DNA of 8,814 bases, taken from the NCBI GenBank assembly GCA_946404705.1, contig CAMJES010000072.1, positions 1 to 8,814 of the forward strand, given 5' to 3'. The DNA is from an uncultured Ruminococcus sp. Its GTDB lineage: Bacteria; Bacillota; Clostridia; Oscillospirales; Ruminococcaceae. The first letter of the stretch is position 1. Every line of letters begins with the position of its first letter. Shown piece after piece: positions 7,331 to 8,814 of this stretch. The notes below the pieces were generated by a model. That model ran no database searches. It was not told the origin of the DNA and was given only the letters and a program-made list of their open reading frames with translations. The position numbers were made by a program, and so were the translations under genes.

Positions 7331-7367
7331 AAACAGCACCCGTTCGGGAGGAGAACGGGTGCTGTTT
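7331..7367. terminator. Bidirectional terminator between the convergent kinase and hsp20 genes
   Basis: A perfect 15-bp inverted repeat, AAACAGCACCCGTTC (7331-7345) against 7353-7367, with a 7-nt loop. It starts 11 nt after the kinase stop. On the minus strand the stem runs into a U-run, serving hsp20; on the plus strand the run is shorter (TTT, then CAATTT). Confidence 0.9.
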
Positions 7368-7400
7368 CAATTTAATGAAGAGGTTGTCATGGTGGGAAAA

Positions 7401-7823
7401 TTATCTTATCTCAAGGCGCTTTGTAACAGGCACGGTCGGAGTTTTCTTCGGCAGATCAAGGATAAGAACGCCGTTTTTGTACTCTGCGTCTATCCTGTCC
7501 GTATCGACCGCGCTTACGTCAAAGCTTCTCTGATATGAGCCGTAAGTGCGCTCGCGGTGGATATACTTGCCATCGTCGTCCTTTTTCTCGCTCACATCGC
7601 TGTGTTCGGCGGTGATAACAAGGTTGTCGCCGTCAAGGTCAAGCTTGATATCGCTCTTGTCGAAGCCGGGCAGCTCTGCTTCAAGTACGAACTTGTCGCC
7701 TTCGTCCTTTATGTCTGTCCTGCAGCTTGAAAGCGAGGTGCCGTTGAAGAAGTTGTCCTCAAAATCGTGGAATGCGTTGAATAAATCATAAGTTTTCTTT
7801 TCAAAAGGTGTAATACCATACAT
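7401..7823 (-). CDS. Hsp20/alpha-crystallin small heat-shock protein
   Basis: A 140-residue ATP-independent chaperone that binds unfolding proteins and assembles into oligomers. The N-terminus (MYGITPFEK, then a Phe-rich NAFHDFEDNFF) is typical of clostridial small heat-shock proteins. The alpha-crystallin domain spans roughly residues 35-130, with ELPGFDKSDI and the signature GVLILDLPKK near its end. The C-terminal LEI corresponds to the IxI motif used for oligomer contacts. The start is secure: AAGGAGG lies 7 nt upstream (minus strand, 7831-7837). It is transcribed convergently with the hybrid kinase and ends 33 nt before their shared terminator. A CIRCE-like operator about 180 bp upstream suggests HrcA control. 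Length and domain are normal for the family. Confidence 0.96.
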   Translation of the reverse strand: MYGITPFEKKTYDLFNAFHDFEDNFFNGTSLSSCRTDIKDEGDKFVLEAELPGFDKSDIKLDLDGDNLVITAEHSDVSEKKDDDGKYIHRERTYGSYQRSFDVSAVDTDRIDAEYKNGVLILDLPKKTPTVPVTKRLEIR

Positions 7824-7830
7824 ATAAATT

Positions 7831-7837
7831 CCTCCTT
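7831..7837 (-). promoter_or_regulatory. Ribosome binding site of hsp20
   Basis: AAGGAGG on the minus strand, 7 nt before the ATG, a near-perfect Shine-Dalgarno. I see no complementary CCTCC in the leader, so a simple RNA thermometer that hides this site is not supported. Confidence 0.9.
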
Positions 7838-7943
7838 AAAACATTGGGTTGGTTGAATTGGTTTTTGTTTGGTAAAGATCGGTCGGGCTTTCCTGCCTGC
7901 CGTTTATATTCTTTCCATTGGTATCATTTCCTTTCTTTCATTG

Positions 7944-7972
7944 TCTATATGATACTGCCCTTATGTGTTCAA
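7944..7972 (-). promoter_or_regulatory. Candidate hsp20 promoter (proximal)
   Basis: Minus strand TTGAAC (7967-7972), a 17-nt spacer and TATAGA (7944-7949), each 4 of 6 matches to the housekeeping consensus. It would give a leader of about 115 nt. It lies downstream of the CIRCE-like site with respect to hsp20. Confidence 0.4.
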
Positions 7973-8004
7973 TTTATGATAGAATTGTTAATGTTGGTAG
8001 AAAA

Positions 8005-8031
8005 TTAGCAGTCTGTATCAGAGATTGCTAA
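8005..8031. promoter_or_regulatory. CIRCE-like operator (HrcA binding site)
   Basis: TTAGCAGTC, nine bases, GATTGCTAA. The classical CIRCE element is TTAGCACTC-N9-GAGTGCTAA, so each arm has one mismatch and the 9-9-9 spacing is exact. The outer complementarity extends two bases on each side (AATTAGCA against TGCTAATT, 8003-8033). HrcA represses chaperone genes through CIRCE in Firmicutes, and hsp20 is the adjacent target on the minus strand. Confidence 0.72.
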
Positions 8032-8059
8032 TTATATGATATGCAATAGCTGTTATGGA
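8031..8059 (-). promoter_or_regulatory. Candidate hsp20 promoter (distal) abutting the CIRCE-like site
   Basis: A perfect minus-strand TATAAT (8031-8036) touches the operator, which would place the start point inside it, the usual arrangement for HrcA repression. The -35 at 17-nt spacing is only TCCATA (3 of 6). The leader would be about 200 nt. Confidence 0.4.
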
Positions 8060-8105
8060 TTTTTTGACGAAAAAAGACAGTTATAATGTATTTTTGCCGA
8101 AAGCC

Positions 8106-8134
8106 TTGCATTATATCATTAAAAATGATACAAT
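8106..8134 (+). promoter_or_regulatory. Candidate promoter of the PAP2 gene
   Basis: TTGCAT (8106-8111), exactly 17 nt, then TACAAT (8129-8134). Initiation near 8141 would leave a leader of about 20 nt carrying the ribosome binding site. The spacer is largely a perfect inverted repeat, TATCATT-AAA-AATGATA (8114-8130), a possible repressor site. Confidence 0.45.
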
Positions 8135-8146
8135 AAACGATATATC

Positions 8147-8155
8147 AAAGGAGAG
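8147..8155 (+). promoter_or_regulatory. Ribosome binding site that fixes the PAP2 start
   Basis: AAAGGAGAG lies immediately before ATG 8160 (core AAGGAG, 6-nt spacing). It decides for this start over the in-frame ATG at 8055, which has no such site. Confidence 0.85.
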
Positions 8156-8159
8156 AAAA

Positions 8160-8708
8160 ATGGAATTTATAGAACGAGTTGATTTTTTGATACTTGATTT
8201 TATACATGAAAATCTGTCCTGCAAAGCGCTTGATATTCTTATGACGATAGTATCGCAGCTTGGCAATACGGGCTTTATATGGATAGCCGCGGCAGCGATA
8301 TTATTTATGATACCGAAGTATAACCGCTGCGCAGCCACGATCGTTTCGGGGATCGCAGCAGGCGCATTTGTCGGGAATCTGCTGTTGAAAAATCTGATTG
8401 CAAGACAGCGACCGTGTTGGATAAACGATGAATTGGAGCTGCTGATAGCCGTACCGCAGGATTTTTCATTTCCGTCCGGACATACACTTTCAGCGTTTGC
8501 GGCGGCTGTGGTGGCAATGCATTTCGATAAAAAAATCGGTGCGGCATTGTATGTTTTTGCCGTCCTGACCGCGTTTTCAAGACTTTATCTGTATGTCCAT
8601 TTTCCGACAGACGTTATCGCAGGCGCACTTATCGGAGCAGCGGTGGGAATTGCGGTATCAAAGCTGTCCGATAGTATTGCGGAGCGTTATTCAATGCGTA
8701 ATTCGTAA
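8160..8708 (+). CDS. PAP2-family membrane phosphatase
   Basis: A 182-residue integral membrane protein of the type 2 phosphatidic acid phosphatase family. Its active site faces the outer side of the membrane and removes phosphate from lipid phosphates; members of this size in Firmicutes include undecaprenyl pyrophosphate phosphatases (BcrC-like) and phosphatidylglycerophosphate phosphatases. All three catalytic blocks are present: KX6RP at residues 77-85, PSGH at 105-108 and SRX5HX3D at 140-151 (Arg141, His147, Asp151). Hydrophobic segments fall near 38-51, 58-76, 110-121, 127-140 and 152-167. The start at 8160 follows a good ribosome binding site and gives the usual short N-terminus. The last four codons (MRNS) and the stop lie in a CGTAAT repeat. 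The exact substrate cannot be read from sequence. It appears to be transcribed alone, divergently from hsp20. Confidence 0.94.
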   Translation: MEFIERVDFLILDFIHENLSCKALDILMTIVSQLGNTGFIWIAAAAILFMIPKYNRCAATIVSGIAAGAFVGNLLLKNLIARQRPCWINDELELLIAVPQDFSFPSGHTLSAFAAAVVAMHFDKKIGAALYVFAVLTAFSRLYLYVHFPTDVIAGALIGAAVGIAVSKLSDSIAERYSMRNS

Positions 8709-8742
8709 TGCACAACAAGGTTGGGCATCGTAATTGCGTAAT
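8697..8742 (+). repeat. Degenerate CGTAAT direct repeats
   Basis: Four copies of CGTAAT at 8697, 8704, 8729 and 8737, in two pairs spaced 7-8 nt apart. The first pair overlaps the end of the PAP2 gene and supplies its stop codon. Confidence 0.55.
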
Positions 8743-8776
8743 TATTGCAAAGCTAACACTTGTCGTTAAAACCGCG

Positions 8777-8807
8777 AAGCGGACGAAAGTTTACGTCCAC
8801 GCTTTTT
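8777..8807 (+). terminator. Intrinsic terminator after the PAP2 gene
   Basis: AAGCGGACG pairs with CGTCCACGCTT, leaving a 2-nt bulge, around an AAAGTTTA loop, and is followed by a T-run (TTTTT). It lies about 70 nt after the stop. An alternative small hairpin CCGC-GAA-GCGG overlaps its left arm. Confidence 0.65.
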
Positions 8808-8814
8808 AAAGGGT

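Larger units (their letters stand above)
7838..8159. other. Divergent intergenic region between hsp20 and the PAP2 gene
   Basis: About 320 nt without a gene. It holds the hsp20 leader, two candidate minus-strand promoters, a CIRCE-like operator, one candidate plus-strand promoter for the PAP2 gene and six ATGATA/TATCAT hexamers. The part nearest hsp20 (7838-7920) shows no feature I can name. Confidence 0.6.

Noticed and set aside
7824..7943. RNA thermometer (ROSE or fourU type) in the hsp20 leader
   Set aside because: No complementary stretch able to cover AAGGAGG is present, and the only UUUU is directly next to it and cannot fold back.
8064..8087. TTGACG and TATAAT as a plus-strand promoter for the PAP2 gene
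   Set aside because: The spacer is only 12 nt, too short for a housekeeping promoter; the 17-nt pair at 8106-8134 is better.
8055..8159. N-terminal extension of the PAP2 protein from ATG 8055
   Set aside because: The 35 extra residues contain no family feature, there is no ribosome binding site before 8055, and a strong one precedes ATG 8160; the stretch holds promoter-like sequence instead.
1..8814. CRISPR array, transposase, integrase or toxin-antitoxin genes
   Set aside because: No regularly spaced long repeats and no protein of these families is found on either strand; the remaining open frames are shadows of the genes listed.

Overview
The window looks like a piece of a Clostridia-class Firmicute chromosome, most likely a gut Ruminococcaceae/Oscillospiraceae relative. 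The signs are moderate GC, AGGAGG-type ribosome binding sites, a TTG start, a CIRCE-like heat-shock operator and a large hybrid kinase built on Cache receptor domains. This placement is inference from style and gene families; no rRNA or marker gene is present.

Layout. Positions 2-2972 (+) hold three genes in one direction. The first is the 3' part of a response regulator carrying a diguanylate cyclase (GGDEF) domain and a second, degenerate GGDEF-like domain. The second is a small P-loop protein of the CobU/CobP family that lacks the guanylylated histidine. The third is a PilT-type retraction ATPase. The 23-nt gap before pilT and the 59-nt gap before the CobU-like gene suggest one transcription unit linking c-di-GMP signalling to type IV pilus retraction. 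Positions 2973-3332 are a 360-nt non-coding stretch rich in inverted repeats. Positions 3333-7319 (+) encode a 1328-residue hybrid histidine kinase whose receptor part is doubled (TM-dCache-TM twice). A decayed HisKA segment follows the first receptor; a complete HisKA-HATPase-REC-HPt relay and a helical tail follow the second. A strong hairpin at 7331-7367 separates it from a convergent hsp20 gene (7401-7823, -). The divergent 7824-8159 region carries a 27-bp CIRCE-like operator, candidate promoters and several ATGATA/TATCAT motifs. A PAP2 membrane phosphatase (8160-8708, +) closes the window, followed by short CGTAAT repeats and a terminator hairpin.

How the parts may work together. The left cluster plausibly makes and reads c-di-GMP and drives pilus retraction; the CobU-like protein has an unknown role there. 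The hybrid kinase is a surface receptor that probably phosphorylates a partner not present in this window. Hsp20 is a stress chaperone probably under HrcA control, and the PAP2 enzyme acts on lipid phosphates at the membrane.

The observations most worth checking are the split of catalytic and allosteric c-di-GMP sites between two GGDEF-like domains, the CobU-like protein without its catalytic histidine next to a cyclase and a pilus ATPase, and the duplicated receptor with a vestigial HisKA. I do not see a mobile element, CRISPR array or obvious defence system.
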